A stretch of DNA of 64,000 bases from Phycisphaeraceae bacterium (lineage in GTDB: Bacteria > Planctomycetota > Phycisphaerae > Phycisphaerales > UBA1924), in contig JAHBXE010000013.1 of NCBI GenBank assembly GCA_019636625.1, forward strand, positions 43,390 through 107,389, in the 5' to 3' direction. Of this stretch, positions 50,719-60,477 are shown piece after piece. Both the position numbers and the translations under genes were made by a program. How positions within the stretch are numbered: the stretch's first letter is position 1; the number at the start of each line of letters is the position of its first letter. The notes beneath the pieces were generated by a model. The model saw nothing but the letters and a program-made list of their open reading frames with translations, was not told the origin of the DNA and did no database searches.

Positions 50719-53700
50719 ATGATCGTTCTGCACGCCAACTGGACAGCGGGTGGGCTCCATGTGTGGGGGGAGTCGGCGGCGATGTGGAAGGGCGGCGCGG
50801 TCGGAGAGCCGGGGCTCCACCCGTTCGCTGTGCCGTCTGATGAGCTGCGCGGTCTTCTGGGGGACGGGGATCCGGGCACGGTCAAGCTGGTGCTGCCGAG
50901 CGCGGGGGGTGTGCCGCGGGCGAGCTCGAGGTTGGCGCACGCCGCGGGGGTGGCGTCGGATCGTGCGGGCGGTGAACTGAAGGAGTTTGAGATCCCGACC
51001 GTGGTCTTCGGACCTGAGCGACTGGAAGCGGTGCTCGAGGACCTGGAGTCGAGGTTTGGTGATGAATCGCACGAGGGGCTTCTGCATCGGCCCGTTGTCC
51101 TGGCGGACTCCGTGCTGTTCTTTGCCTCAGCGGCGAGGCTTGCGAGGCATCTGCTGGCGCAGCAGCGGTTTGTTCCAGCTTTGCGGCAGGAGGCGACGGG
51201 CGACCTGAAGGGCACGTGGCATCCGTGGATGAACGATGCGGGATCGACGGGGCGGGTGGCGGCGCTGGTCGAGGCCATGCCGGCATCGGCCCGAGCGGTC
51301 GTGGATGAGTTCGAGCATCGGCCGTGGGCGGTGCTGGAGGACTGCATCGGGGCGATGGTCGACGCGGAGTGCCGCAGGACGCTCATTCGAGAGACTGTTC
51401 CGGAGGCGATCGCGGAGCGGGATCCTGCCCAAGACCCGCAGGTGGCGTGGTTGTCCGGCCTGCTCGGTGCGGAGCGGGGCGTGCCGATCAAGGGGCCATC
51501 ACGGACCGAGGTCATCAAAGGAGTTCGCCGGTGGATCGCGGGTTTGGAAGAGCGTGGGGCAAGCGCGGTATGGCGGCTCCTGATTCGCCTGAGCGAGCCG
51601 GCCAACGCCGCGGTTCTGGGGGACATGGAGGAGCCCGGCGAGGGGGTCTCGTGGCCGCTGACGTTCCACCTGCAGAGCGTGGACTCCCCGCGAATCGTGG
51701 TGGATGCCTCGGACGTCTGGCTGTTGTCGGCGGATGCGATGACCATCGAGGGGAAGCGGCTGGAGAGCCCGCAGGAACTGCTGCTGGCGGAGCTCGGCCG
51801 GGCGTCGCGGGTGTATTCCGCGCTGGAGAAGGCGTTGGATGAGTCGGAACCCGAGTCGCTCGAGCTGAACACGCGGCAGGCGTACCAGTTCCTGCGTGAG
51901 CAGAAGCCCGTGCTGATGGAGCAGGGGTTTGGGGTGGAGGCTCCGGAGTGGTGGGATCAGCCCTCGGCGCGACTGGGGGCGAGGCTGAAGCTGACGAGTG
52001 AAGCGCTGGAGGTGATGGATGCGCTCAATCCAGCGGGGGGTGGTGGAGCCGCGGGACGCCGGATGGGTCTCAGTTCACTCGTCAACTACACATGGGACAT
52101 CGCGATCGGTGGGACGACGCTGAGCTTGGCGGAGTTTGAGAAACTGGCGGGTCGGAAGACGCCGCTGGTGCGGATCAACGGGCGTTGGGTGGAAGTGCGC
52201 CCGGAGGATGTAAAGGCGGCGATCCGATTCATCCGCGACAACCCGGGGGGGACGATGAGGGTGGGGGATGCGATTCACCTTGCGTACGGCGCGGATGCGC
52301 GCGAGGCAGGGATTCCGATTGTCGGGCTGGAGGCGACCGGGTGGGTCAGTTCGTTCTTTGGCGAGAACATTGCCAGCGAGCAGATCCCGGTCATCGATCC
52401 CCCCGCGGGCTTCCACGGGTCACTGAGGCCGTACCAGGTTCGAGGCTTGTCGTGGCTGGCGTTTCTCGAGAAGTTCGGCTTTGGCCCCTGCCTGGCGGAT
52501 GACATGGGTCTGGGCAAGACGATCCAGTTGCTGGCGCTGTTGGTCATGGAACGAGAGGCGGCGCAGAGGAGAGTCTCGCAGGCAGCGCGGGACGGAGCGC
52601 CGGACGGACAAAGCGATTCGCTTCCTGCCCCCGCGTCCGGCGGAGGTTCCGCCCGTCCGTCGGCGGAAGAGGCGGCCGATGCCGCGGCGGTGCGGTCGGA
52701 GCGTTCGCTGGTGCCGCCGACGTTGCTCGTGGTGCCGATGTCGGTCGTGGGAAACTGGGTGCATGAGGCGAGACGGTTCTGCCCGCAGTTGAAGTTCATT
52801 CTTCACCACGGCGTGGAGCGGATGCAGTCGGACGCCTTCGTGGAAGCAGCGGAGAACGCGGACGCGGTCATCACCACGTACGCGCTGGCGCACCGGGATC
52901 GGGAAACGCTCCAGCGGGTGAACTGGCAGCGGGTCGTGCTGGATGAGGCTCAGTACATCAAGAACCCCGGGACGAAACAGGCGATCGCGGTTCGGTCGCT
53001 GCCATCGACAACGCGGATTGCGCTCACGGGTACGCCGGTGGAGAACCGGTTGAGTGAGTTGTGGTCGATTCTTGACTTCCTGAATCCTGGGTATCTGGGG
53101 CCGGCGGCCACGTTCCGCAAGCGATTCAGCGTGCCTGTCGAACGCTACCACGATGCGACGCGCAGCCGACAACTGCGGGAGTTGGTGCGGCCCTTTGTGC
53201 TTCGGAGGTTGAAGACCGATCCGAATGTCGCGGCGGACCTTCCGGAGAAGGTGGAGACGCGCGAGTACTGCCACCTGACGAGCGAACAGGCGGAGCTGTA
53301 CGAGCGGATTGTCGGGCAGATGATGGCGGTTGTGGACGCGGCGGAGGGGATCCAGCGCAGGGGCCTGGTGCTGGCGACGCTGGTGAAGCTCAAGCAAGTC
53401 TGCAACCACCCGGGTCAGTACCTGAAGGAATGGAACGAGTCCGAACCGGGGCTCGTATCGCCATCGAGGTCGGGCAAGTGCGTGCGGATGGTGGAACTGC
53501 TTTCGGAAGTGATGGCCGCGGGGGACCAGGCGCTGGTGTTCACGCAGTTCCGGCAGATGGGTGGGATGCTGGCGGCGATGCTGCGTCAGGAGCTCGACCG
53601 GGATGTGCTGTTCTTCCACGGCGGCACGCCGCAGGGGCAGCGGCAGGCGATGGTGGACCAGTTCCAGCGGGCGGACGGGAAGAGCCCGATCCTGATCGTG

Positions 53701-54018
53701 AGCCTGAAGGCGGGCGGTGTCGGCCTGAACCTGACGGCGGCGACGCACGTGTTCCACTTCGACCGGTGGTGGAACCCGGCGGTCGAGAACCAGGCGACGG
53801 ACCGGGCGCACCGGATCGGACAGTACCGGACGGTGCAGGTGCACAAGTTTGTCGTGCGGGGCACGCTGGAAGAGCGGATCGACGAGATGATCGAGGCCAA
53901 GACGGAACTGGCCGAGAACATCATCGGTTCGGGGGAAAGCTGGTTGACGGAACTGAGCACGGATGCGCTGAAGGAAGTGCTGACGCTTCGGCGGGATGCG
54001 GTGGGCGACGAGGAGTGA
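50719..54018 (+). CDS. SNF2-family DEAD/H helicase (HepA-like)
   Basis: 1099 aa. The N-terminal SNF2-associated region (about 1-560) includes LVNYTWDIAIGGTTLSLAEFEKLA. The Swi2/Snf2 motor follows: Walker A in DDMGLGKTIQLL, Walker B LDEAQYIKN, motif III LTGTPVENRLSELW, motif V SLKAGGVGLNLTAATHVFHF and motif VI QATDRAHRIGQ. A low-complexity insert (about 620-655) sits after motif I. ATP-driven DNA or nucleoprotein translocase. First backbone gene right of the island. Confidence 0.93.
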   Translation: MIVLHANWTAGGLHVWGESAAMWKGGAVGEPGLHPFAVPSDELRGLLGDGDPGTVKLVLPSAGGVPRASSRLAHAAGVASDRAGGELKEFEIPTVVFGPERLEAVLEDLESRFGDESHEGLLHRPVVLADSVLFFASAARLARHLLAQQRFVPALRQEATGDLKGTWHPWMNDAGSTGRVAALVEAMPASARAVVDEFEHRPWAVLEDCIGAMVDAECRRTLIRETVPEAIAERDPAQDPQVAWLSGLLGAERGVPIKGPSRTEVIKGVRRWIAGLEERGASAVWRLLIRLSEPANAAVLGDMEEPGEGVSWPLTFHLQSVDSPRIVVDASDVWLLSADAMTIEGKRLESPQELLLAELGRASRVYSALEKALDESEPESLELNTRQAYQFLREQKPVLMEQGFGVEAPEWWDQPSARLGARLKLTSEALEVMDALNPAGGGGAAGRRMGLSSLVNYTWDIAIGGTTLSLAEFEKLAGRKTPLVRINGRWVEVRPEDVKAAIRFIRDNPGGTMRVGDAIHLAYGADAREAGIPIVGLEATGWVSSFFGENIASEQIPVIDPPAGFHGSLRPYQVRGLSWLAFLEKFGFGPCLADDMGLGKTIQLLALLVMEREAAQRRVSQAARDGAPDGQSDSLPAPASGGGSARPSAEEAADAAAVRSERSLVPPTLLVVPMSVVGNWVHEARRFCPQLKFILHHGVERMQSDAFVEAAENADAVITTYALAHRDRETLQRVNWQRVVLDEAQYIKNPGTKQAIAVRSLPSTTRIALTGTPVENRLSELWSILDFLNPGYLGPAATFRKRFSVPVERYHDATRSRQLRELVRPFVLRRLKTDPNVAADLPEKVETREYCHLTSEQAELYERIVGQMMAVVDAAEGIQRRGLVLATLVKLKQVCNHPGQYLKEWNESEPGLVSPSRSGKCVRMVELLSEVMAAGDQALVFTQFRQMGGMLAAMLRQELDRDVLFFHGGTPQGQRQAMVDQFQRADGKSPILIVSLKAGGVGLNLTAATHVFHFDRWWNPAVENQATDRAHRIGQYRTVQVHKFVVRGTLEERIDEMIEAKTELAENIIGSGESWLTELSTDALKEVLTLRRDAVGDEE

Positions 54019-54030
54019 CGCGGGGCTCGG

Positions 54031-54585
54031 TCAGACAAGCCCCATCGCGAAGAACACCAGGCCGACAGCGCCGCCGGCCAGCGCGAGCATCCAGAACACA
54101 TTCTTGCGAGTGAGCAGGGCGACAGCGCACAGGGCGATGGCGATCTGGAAGGCTGTGGAACCGTTGGAGAGCCTGCCCTGGCGGGCGCGATGGTTCGCGG
54201 CCCGGCCGTGCGCGGCTCGGGCGTCACCGGAAATCTCCTCCTGCTCCTTCTTGTAGCGCTCGGCTCGGGCGGTGTCCTCCGGGGCGATGGGCTTGCCCAG
54301 AGCGGGGAGCAGCTCGAGCCGGCTTTCGAGGACGGCGAGCTTGATGCCCTTGGCCTGGAAGAAGGCCCACTGGTCCGCGGCCTTGATTTCCTCGATCATC
54401 GCCTTGTTGAGGTGATTGGTCGCGAACATGGTCGCGAGCGAGGCGAGCGTCGCGAGGATGGCGGTGGTGACGGCGACGCGGGACATCCATCGCTTCTCGG
54501 CGGGGTCGGCCTGGGCCTTGGTGACATCGGGGATGTCGGTGCCCGGGATTTTCTCTTCGCTGATGCGCTTGAGTTTGAAGGACAT
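54031..54585 (-). CDS. DUF4337 membrane protein
   Basis: 184 aa. Membrane segment VAVTTAILATLASLATMFATN, a conserved amphipathic middle (NKAMIEEIKAADQWAFFQAKGIK), a Lys/Glu coiled coil and two C-terminal membrane segments (FQIAIALCAVALLT, VFWMLALAGGAVGLVFFAMGL). This order is that of DUF4337; biochemical role unknown. Convergent with the helicase gene. Confidence 0.85.
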   Translation of the reverse strand: MSFKLKRISEEKIPGTDIPDVTKAQADPAEKRWMSRVAVTTAILATLASLATMFATNHLNKAMIEEIKAADQWAFFQAKGIKLAVLESRLELLPALGKPIAPEDTARAERYKKEQEEISGDARAAHGRAANHRARQGRLSNGSTAFQIAIALCAVALLTRKNVFWMLALAGGAVGLVFFAMGLV

Positions 54586-54630
54586 GCGTGAAATGGTATC
54601 GGCCAGCCGGGGCAGATCGCAAGAAACGGG

Positions 54631-56025
54631 TCAGCCGAGAAGGGCCCAGAACGAGCCGTCCGTGTAGTCACACGCGGGGCCGCCGGGCGTGCCCGTCGGA
54701 TCAACACCTTCAAAGCCGGCGATTCGGAAGGTATGCCAGCGGGAGGCCCAATCCGCCTGGGTCTGATTCTCCTCCGGTTCAAGGCTGCATGTTGAGTAGA
54801 GCAACCGGCCGCGGGAAGGCCGTGAACGAAGCATGGGGATGGAGTCCGCGACGATCTGCTTCTGCAAGTCGGTCAATCGCTTGAGCTGTTCATCGTCGCA
54901 GCGGTACTTCGCTTCGACACGGCGGGAAAGGACGCCGGTGTTCGTGCATGGCACATCGAGCAGGATGAGGTCCGCCTTTCCGTGGTACTTGAGCAGGACT
55001 TCGGACGGGGCGATCACCTCGACCTGTTCCGAGCCGGCAAAGGTATCGGTGAGCGTTCGCAGGCGGCGGTCATCGGTGTCGGAAGCGACGATCCGGGCTG
55101 TGGGGAAGGTGGCGGCGAGCTGTCTTGTCTTGGTGCCCTGGCCGGCGCATAGGTCCATGATGAGAGACGGAGTCTGATCGAGACGGGCGGCGGCTTCGGC
55201 TATGGGTCGCTGGGAAGACGGGTCCTGTACCCAGATGTCGGTGCGAGAGCTCAGCAGGGCGGCGAGTTGATCGCGTGAGCCCTGGAAGCAATGGCTGCCG
55301 CTCCGGGCGTGAGCCGAGAGCGAGTCAGGGAGAGGCGAGGTGGCGTGCCGCGTATTGAGAATGGTGGGTGCCGCGATGAGGCCGTGCATGGCCAGCGTGT
55401 GGAGGGTGTTTCGCGGGCGGCGCATCGCCCAGCGTCTGAGCAGCCACGCGGGAGTGCTGGTGGCGATGCCGAGGCGTGCCCGCCATTCATCGGGGAGGGA
55501 CAGCCCCTTGAGCATGACGGCGCCGCCATCGGACAGGGGAAGGCGGTCGGTGGGGTGGTCGCCCTCGATTGGGTCGGCCGTCCGGTCGCCGAGGCTGTCG
55601 GCGACGCGGCGGAGGACGGCGTTGGTGATCCCGGCGGCACCGGGGCGCACGAGTGACTTCGATAACTCGACGGTCTCGTCAATGGCCGAGTGCACCGGGA
55701 CGCGGTCGAAGAAAGCGAGCTGGGCCGCGCCGGACAGGAGAACACCCTGGAGGGAGGGCTCCATCGTGGTCAGCGGCGAGTCCAGGAAGTGGTTCAGGAG
55801 CCACTCGAGCGTGATCCAGCGTCGCATGGCGGCGTCGTAGATGGCGTGGGCGAGAGCGGCATCGCGCGGATCGAGGTGGTCCACGGGCATTGGGGAAAGG
55901 TTGAAGTCGGGCCACCGGCGAGCTTGGTCCGCGAGCTTTCGGGCGGCCGCTTCTCGGGCGGAGGCGGGCGGGCGGAAAGCGTGGCTTGGCGGGGAAGTTG
56001 AGTTAGGCGGCTTACCCTTGGGCAC
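54631..56025 (-). CDS. rsmB: RsmB/NOL1-type 16S rRNA (cytosine-C5) methyltransferase
   Basis: 464 aa from GTG 56025 (VPKGKPPN); the ATG at 56103 would overlap the divergent kinase gene and adds an unlikely leader. N-terminal NusB-like RNA-binding domain (HAIYDAAMRRWITLEWLLNHF), then a SAM-binding domain MDLCAGQGTKTRQLA, motif IV DVPCTNTGVL and motif VI YSTCSLEPEEN with both catalytic Cys. Methylates C5 of a cytidine in 16S rRNA. Exact site (C967 equivalent) not provable from sequence. Confidence 0.88.
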   Translation of the reverse strand: MPKGKPPNSTSPPSHAFRPPASAREAAARKLADQARRWPDFNLSPMPVDHLDPRDAALAHAIYDAAMRRWITLEWLLNHFLDSPLTTMEPSLQGVLLSGAAQLAFFDRVPVHSAIDETVELSKSLVRPGAAGITNAVLRRVADSLGDRTADPIEGDHPTDRLPLSDGGAVMLKGLSLPDEWRARLGIATSTPAWLLRRWAMRRPRNTLHTLAMHGLIAAPTILNTRHATSPLPDSLSAHARSGSHCFQGSRDQLAALLSSRTDIWVQDPSSQRPIAEAAARLDQTPSLIMDLCAGQGTKTRQLAATFPTARIVASDTDDRRLRTLTDTFAGSEQVEVIAPSEVLLKYHGKADLILLDVPCTNTGVLSRRVEAKYRCDDEQLKRLTDLQKQIVADSIPMLRSRPSRGRLLYSTCSLEPEENQTQADWASRWHTFRIAGFEGVDPTGTPGGPACDYTDGSFWALLG

Positions 56026-56048
56026 GGGCCCAGTGTAGGTCCTCGCGA

Positions 56049-57677
56049 ATGGCAAACCCGCCTTCTGCCTTTGTTCCCCCTCCGACACCGCCACCGGTGT
56101 CACCTGCGCCGGGGGCGTCGGGGGATGCTGTGGTTCGGCCTTTCAAACTTCGCGCATCGCGACGGGTGGGGGGATTTCTCTGGAGCATGCGGGTCCGGAA
56201 GAAGGTTCTGTTCCTCCACACGCTGTTCTTTCTCGGGCTGGCGGCGATCCTGCTCGTGCCGCTGCGTCCGGCCATCACCGAAGTGGTTGAGCAGGCGGAG
56301 ATCAGCGAGGCCAGGCTTATCCTGCGACTGGCGATTGCACGTGGTGAGGTGGACTGGACGACGCCTGCGCCGGAAGCGGTGGTAAGCAAGGGGTCGGGGG
56401 AAGAGTTGGGGCTCGACTCTTCAACGATGTCCTTGGCACGGGCCAATCCGGGGCGACCGGTTGGAGCATACTTCAAAGACAGCGTCGCGGGTGCGGTGGC
56501 GTTTGTTCCAACTCCAGCGGGTGGGGAGTACTGGCTGGCAACCGTGACGATCCCGGAATCCAGGCGGGCGGTGCTCCAGCTGTATCTGCTCACGGCGGTC
56601 TCCTTGCTGGCGGTGTATGCGCTGGTCGCGGCGGCGTTGGAGCTGTTCGTGCTGCCGCAGCACGTGTACGGACCAATCGGGCGGATGCTGGATGCAGACC
56701 TGGCCGTGCAGGAGGGAAACAAGGAGCACGAGATCATCGCGGACTCGGTGATCCCGGCCGATGAGCTGGGCGAGATCATGCGGTCGCGCAACCGCACGGT
56801 GCAGGCCCTGCGTCGGCACGAGGCGGCCCTGGCGGAGGCATTGACGCAGCTCGAGGTGGTGGCGACCGATCTGAAGCGGAAGAACCATCTGCTGGAGGCG
56901 GCGCAGCGAAACCTGGCGGATGCGGACCGGCTGGCCAGCCTGGGCATGATGTCCGCGGGCATCGCGCACGAGTTGAACACGCCGCTGGCCGTGCTCAAGG
57001 GGTTGGTGGAGAAGCTCAACGCCGAGGGCGGGACCATGCCTCCCGCGCAAGCGGCGCTGATGCTCCGCGTCGTTCGGCGGTTGGAGAGGCTCGGTGAAAG
57101 CCTGCTCGACTTTGCCCGGGCGCGGCCGCCGCAGACACGCCCGGCGGACGTTCGGACGATCGTGGAAGAGGCAGCGACGCTGGTTCGGCTGGATCGGGAG
57201 CGCGGGGGGGTGGGCATTGTGAATGACACGCCGCCGGAGTTGAAGGTGGAGTGCGATTCGGACCGGATGGTGCAGGTGATGGTCAATCTTCTCCGCAACT
57301 CCTGCGATGCGATCCGCGCGGGCCGTGGGACCAATCCAAACTCGGCGGATCATGCGGTGCGCGTCGCGGCGGAGGTATCGGAGCGGGATGGGCGAGAGTG
57401 GGTCAGCATCACGGTCACGGATGACGGCCCGGGCATCGATGCGGAAGTGCTCACGAGGCTCTTCGAGCCGTTTGCCAGCACTCGTCTCGATGCGCACGGG
57501 ACGGGCCTTGGCCTTGCCGTGGCCGAGGGGATCGTGCGGGCGCACGGCGGGTTGATCCTGGCCCGCAACCGCACCGATCGTCCCGGCGCGATTTTCGAGG
57601 TCATGCTGCCCGTGCGGGCGGCACCGGCGCCGGTCGAATCTCAGGAGCCAGTTGCCAGCATCCAGGAGCCCCGCTGA
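56049..57677 (+). CDS. Membrane sensor histidine kinase
   Basis: 542 aa. Two membrane segments (VLFLHTLFFLGLAAILLVPL about 57-76; LQLYLLTAVSLLAVYALVAAALELFVL about 177-203) bracket a small periplasmic sensor. A HAMP-like linker and coiled coil lead to HisKA (SAGIAHELNTPLAVLKGL, phospho-acceptor His) and HATPase_c (LLRNSCDAI, DDGPGIDAEVLTRLFEPF, GTGLGLAVAEGIV). It overlaps the response regulator gene by one base (TGATG), so the two form a cognate pair. Confidence 0.93.
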   Translation: MANPPSAFVPPPTPPPVSPAPGASGDAVVRPFKLRASRRVGGFLWSMRVRKKVLFLHTLFFLGLAAILLVPLRPAITEVVEQAEISEARLILRLAIARGEVDWTTPAPEAVVSKGSGEELGLDSSTMSLARANPGRPVGAYFKDSVAGAVAFVPTPAGGEYWLATVTIPESRRAVLQLYLLTAVSLLAVYALVAAALELFVLPQHVYGPIGRMLDADLAVQEGNKEHEIIADSVIPADELGEIMRSRNRTVQALRRHEAALAEALTQLEVVATDLKRKNHLLEAAQRNLADADRLASLGMMSAGIAHELNTPLAVLKGLVEKLNAEGGTMPPAQAALMLRVVRRLERLGESLLDFARARPPQTRPADVRTIVEEAATLVRLDRERGGVGIVNDTPPELKVECDSDRMVQVMVNLLRNSCDAIRAGRGTNPNSADHAVRVAAEVSERDGREWVSITVTDDGPGIDAEVLTRLFEPFASTRLDAHGTGLGLAVAEGIVRAHGGLILARNRTDRPGAIFEVMLPVRAAPAPVESQEPVASIQEPR

Positions 57678-58315
57678 TGCCCGAGCACGACGACACAGCC
57701 CCCGCCGAGCCGACCCCGCCCCTCTCCATCATCGCGCTCGACGACGATGAAGACTTCCTGCAGTACATCCGCGGCGTGCTGGAGGCCGAGGGCCACGATG
57801 TCCGGACGATGTCGGCGCCGGAGGCGTTCTACCAGTCCGTCGAGGACAACCTGCCCGACGTCGTGCTATTGGACATCAAGATGGGCCGTCACAGCGGCGA
57901 GGAAGTGCTGGGCGAGATCCGCAAGCGATGGGGCCGCCTGTGCGTCATCGTGGTGACAGGCTATCCATCGCTCGAAGGCATGCGGCAAACATTCAAGCAG
58001 GATGTTTTCGATTACCTCGCCAAGCCGTTCTCGGTCGCAGAGCTCCGCCGATGCCTCTCGCAGGCGGCGCAGGCGTTCGGGCTTGGGAAGCGGCCGCAGG
58101 ACCGTTTGAAGAACTCACTGGGCCGGCAAATCCGCCTCGCGAGAACGGAGCGGGGTTGGACGCTGCGTGATCTCTCCGAAGCCTGCGGGATCAGCGTGAG
58201 CCAGCTCAGCTCCATCGAACGTGGGGCGCACCTGCCGAGTGTGGAATCGCTGCTCACCATCGCCCTGGCGCTCGAGCAGAAGCCTTCCGATTGGTTGGAG
58301 GCGGCCGGGTTCTGA
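57677..58315 (+). CDS. Response regulator with XRE-type DNA-binding domain
   Basis: 212 aa. Receiver domain about 15-135 with acidic pocket DDDED, phospho-acceptor in VVLLDIKMG, switch Thr in VVTGYP and Lys in DYLAKPF. The output domain about 145-205 is a Cro/C1-type HTH (LGRQIRLARTERGWTLRDLSEACGISVSQLSSIERG), unusual for response regulators. Coupled to the kinase gene. Targets unknown. Confidence 0.92.
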   Translation: MPEHDDTAPAEPTPPLSIIALDDDEDFLQYIRGVLEAEGHDVRTMSAPEAFYQSVEDNLPDVVLLDIKMGRHSGEEVLGEIRKRWGRLCVIVVTGYPSLEGMRQTFKQDVFDYLAKPFSVAELRRCLSQAAQAFGLGKRPQDRLKNSLGRQIRLARTERGWTLRDLSEACGISVSQLSSIERGAHLPSVESLLTIALALEQKPSDWLEAAGF

Positions 58316-58446
58316 CTCTCTGGACGCCAGGGGCGCGATGAGCGCGACGAAAGAAGGCGGAAGAGAATGGCGGGGAAAGGCGTCCGCGTTTTCCCAGCGT
58401 GCTCGACGGCCTTTGGGTTCACTCGACGCATACGATTCGCCGCGTC

Positions 58447-58519
58447 GGGGCGGTAGCTCAGTTGGTAGAGCGCCAGCTTTGCAAGCTGGATGTCAGGAGT
58501 TCGAGTCTCCTCCGCTCCA
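58447..58519 (+). tRNA. tRNA-Ala (anticodon TGC)
   Basis: 73 nt: acceptor GGGGCGG/CCGCTCC with one G-U, D stem GCTC/GAGC, anticodon stem CCAGC/GCTGG with loop TTTGCAA (TGC), T stem AGGAG/CTCCT, discriminator A, no encoded CCA. It stands between backbone genes and an ORFan cassette, so it may be an integration site. Confidence 0.97.
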
Positions 58520-58613
58520 TTCGCGGCCGAAAATGGCTTGTTCCGAGGCCGTTTTCCACCGCGACCAGGGGTACAGGCGGCCCGTTCAGCCGTCCGGGTG
58601 CCCACCCGTTCGT

Positions 58614-58656
58614 GACACGCCCGCGGACTAGCCATCCGTGGGCGTGTCGGTTTTTT
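58614..58656 (+). terminator. Rho-independent terminator
   Basis: GACACGCCC pairs with GGGCGTGTC (58640-58648), with inner pairing GCGGA/TCCGT, followed by a run of six T (58651-58656). It is positioned to end transcription through tRNA-Ala before the ORFan region. Confidence 0.8.
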
Positions 58657-58762
58657 GGGAGGCGTTCGGGGTGGTGTCCTGCTAAACTGCAAGCAACTGG
58701 CGTGGCCTTTTGGCCGCTCGGTTACACTCTCCGCGCGGGCCCGCGAGGGCTCGCGCTGGAGT

Positions 58763-59260
58763 TCAACTGTCATCCTCTTCAGCCGTGCGCTGTTTGAACC
58801 AGTCAGCAAGCGTGCCGGCCAACCGTTCGAGTGCCTCGACTTCAAGTGTGCCCGCCTCGTGTGTGGCGGCTGCGCGCGGCACCGGCGACGTATTCACATC
58901 AATGTGTGATCGCCCGAACGCACGCTCGTAGGTTGGGCGCGGGTCGTGGTCGGACAGCCGAATGCGTGCATCATCGGTTCCGAGGTAGTAGGACCCCGCG
59001 CTTAGATCGCGAAGTGGAACACCACGTTCTCTCAATGCGTCGGCCAGCACGGTGGCAACATCCGCTGCGACGCCAATGCCAGCGCGGATGCGCTGGGCTG
59101 GTCGAAGGCTCCTGTAGCGTTCTTCCGCCTCTGCCTGTTCCAGCGATGCCCGCTCTGTCTCGTACTGATCGACAAGGGCCTCGTCCGACAGTTCCTGAAG
59201 GTCCTGAGCATCGAAGCCGTGGGCGACCAAGAAGCGGATCATGGATGCGCGAGTGGTCAT
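58763..59260 (-). CDS. Hypothetical protein
   Basis: 165 aa from ATG 59260 (MTTRASMIRFLVAHGF); the frame is open to 59311. An N-terminal SAP-like or HTH-like helical stretch (MIRFLVAHGFDAQDLQELSDEALVDQY) is followed by a Glu-rich helix and an alpha/beta region with GVPLRDLSAGSYYLG. No family recognised. Divergent from the plus-strand cassette across 155 bp, which would suit a regulator, but that is only position. Confidence 0.55.
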   Translation of the reverse strand: MTTRASMIRFLVAHGFDAQDLQELSDEALVDQYETERASLEQAEAEERYRSLRPAQRIRAGIGVAADVATVLADALRERGVPLRDLSAGSYYLGTDDARIRLSDHDPRPTYERAFGRSHIDVNTSPVPRAAATHEAGTLEVEALERLAGTLADWFKQRTAEEDDS

Positions 59261-59415
59261 ACCAGAGAATCGTACTTTGGACGTCAACGGTTTACGCAGT
59301 CGCGTCTGCATCAGACCTGCTTTTCACCTGCTTCCGGGCTGGTCGTGTGCTGGTCCAGGCTGGAAGAAGCTGGTTTTCGCTCAAGGCGCTGGGGGGATCA
59401 TCCGTTTCTGCGGCC

Positions 59416-60474
59416 ATGCCGCGAGCGCAGAAGCCCAAGAAGCGTGTGGAAGACGAGTTCGAGGAGGAGGACGAGGGCCTCGGGCTTGAAGTCGTCCAGG
59501 ACGAGCCCGAGCTGGACGAGGTCGAGCGCGTCATCGCCTCCCTCGCCGGCTCGAAACAAGTCTCCGCGACGGTGTACCGCGAGCTGGAGGGCCGCGAGCA
59601 GGTCGTCGATCGCCTCACGATGCACGCCGGCACGGACCTCGCCGACATTCTGCAGCGCCTCGCCGTGAAGCACGGCCATGGCGTCTACCGCCTCCAGCTC
59701 CGCGAAGTCGGAAAGAACGGCACGCTCCGCAACATCACGCTCCCGGAAATCGCGGAGGGCGCTTTCGGCGCCAAGCCCGCGGAGACGCCGCCGCCGCAAC
59801 CCAAGGACGATCCGCTCCGCGAGCTGCTGCTGCGGCAGAACGAGCAGCTCATGGGCATGATGCGCGAGGCCATCGCGCGGCCGGCGCCGCCGCCGGCGCC
59901 GGGGGCGAGCCTCCAGGACCAAATGGCGAACCTCGCGGCCATGTTCCGGTTCGCGCGTGGCCTGTCCAGGGCGGCGGGCGAGCCCGACCTGCCCGGATGG
60001 ATGGAAACTTTGGGCAAGGTTGCGGCGCCGGCGTTGGCCGCCATAGCGGACGGCATCCGAAAACCGCCTCCGCCGGCCGCGCCACCCAAGCCCGTGCCCA
60101 ACGAGGCCGCACCGTTGCCGGCGCCGGCACCTCCACCCGCTGCGCCGGCGACGGCCGCGGCCGCGGCGGCGACCGACCAGGCCGACCAGGCCGACCAGGC
60201 CGACCAGGCCGAGGAGCGTACGCCCACAGACCTTGCGGTGGCCGCGGTGCTCAAGGCGGCGGCGGCCGAGGCGCAGCCGGACCCCGAGCGGTACGCCGCG
60301 ATTGTGTGGAACATCGCGCAGCGCGAACTGACACAGATCGCCGGCCTCCTGCCGGACGGAGGCCTCGCCGCGGCCGTGGCCGAGCAGGTGCCCGGGCTCA
60401 AGCCGAAGATGGACTTCCTGCGGGCCCTGGAAACCGCGCTGCGGGCCAAGGTGGCCGCCGGCACCAAGGAGTAA
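59416..60474 (+). CDS. Acidic/Pro-rich hypothetical protein, first gene of ORFan cassette
   Basis: 352 aa from ATG 59416. A basic then very acidic start (KKRVEDEFEEEDEGLG), a compact domain about 30-110 (VIASLAGSKQVSATVYREL ... VYRLQLREVGKNG), a Pro/Gln-rich linker, a helical segment (LLLRQNEQLMGMMREAIARP), a Pro/Ala linker, four exact 9-bp repeats (60175-60210) coding DQA units, and a helical C-terminus. Reminiscent of scaffold or adaptor proteins with disordered linkers. No family recognised. Confidence 0.6.
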   Translation: MPRAQKPKKRVEDEFEEEDEGLGLEVVQDEPELDEVERVIASLAGSKQVSATVYRELEGREQVVDRLTMHAGTDLADILQRLAVKHGHGVYRLQLREVGKNGTLRNITLPEIAEGAFGAKPAETPPPQPKDDPLRELLLRQNEQLMGMMREAIARPAPPPAPGASLQDQMANLAAMFRFARGLSRAAGEPDLPGWMETLGKVAAPALAAIADGIRKPPPPAAPPKPVPNEAAPLPAPAPPPAAPATAAAAAATDQADQADQADQAEERTPTDLAVAAVLKAAAAEAQPDPERYAAIVWNIAQRELTQIAGLLPDGGLAAAVAEQVPGLKPKMDFLRALETALRAKVAAGTKE

Positions 60475-60477
60475 CGC

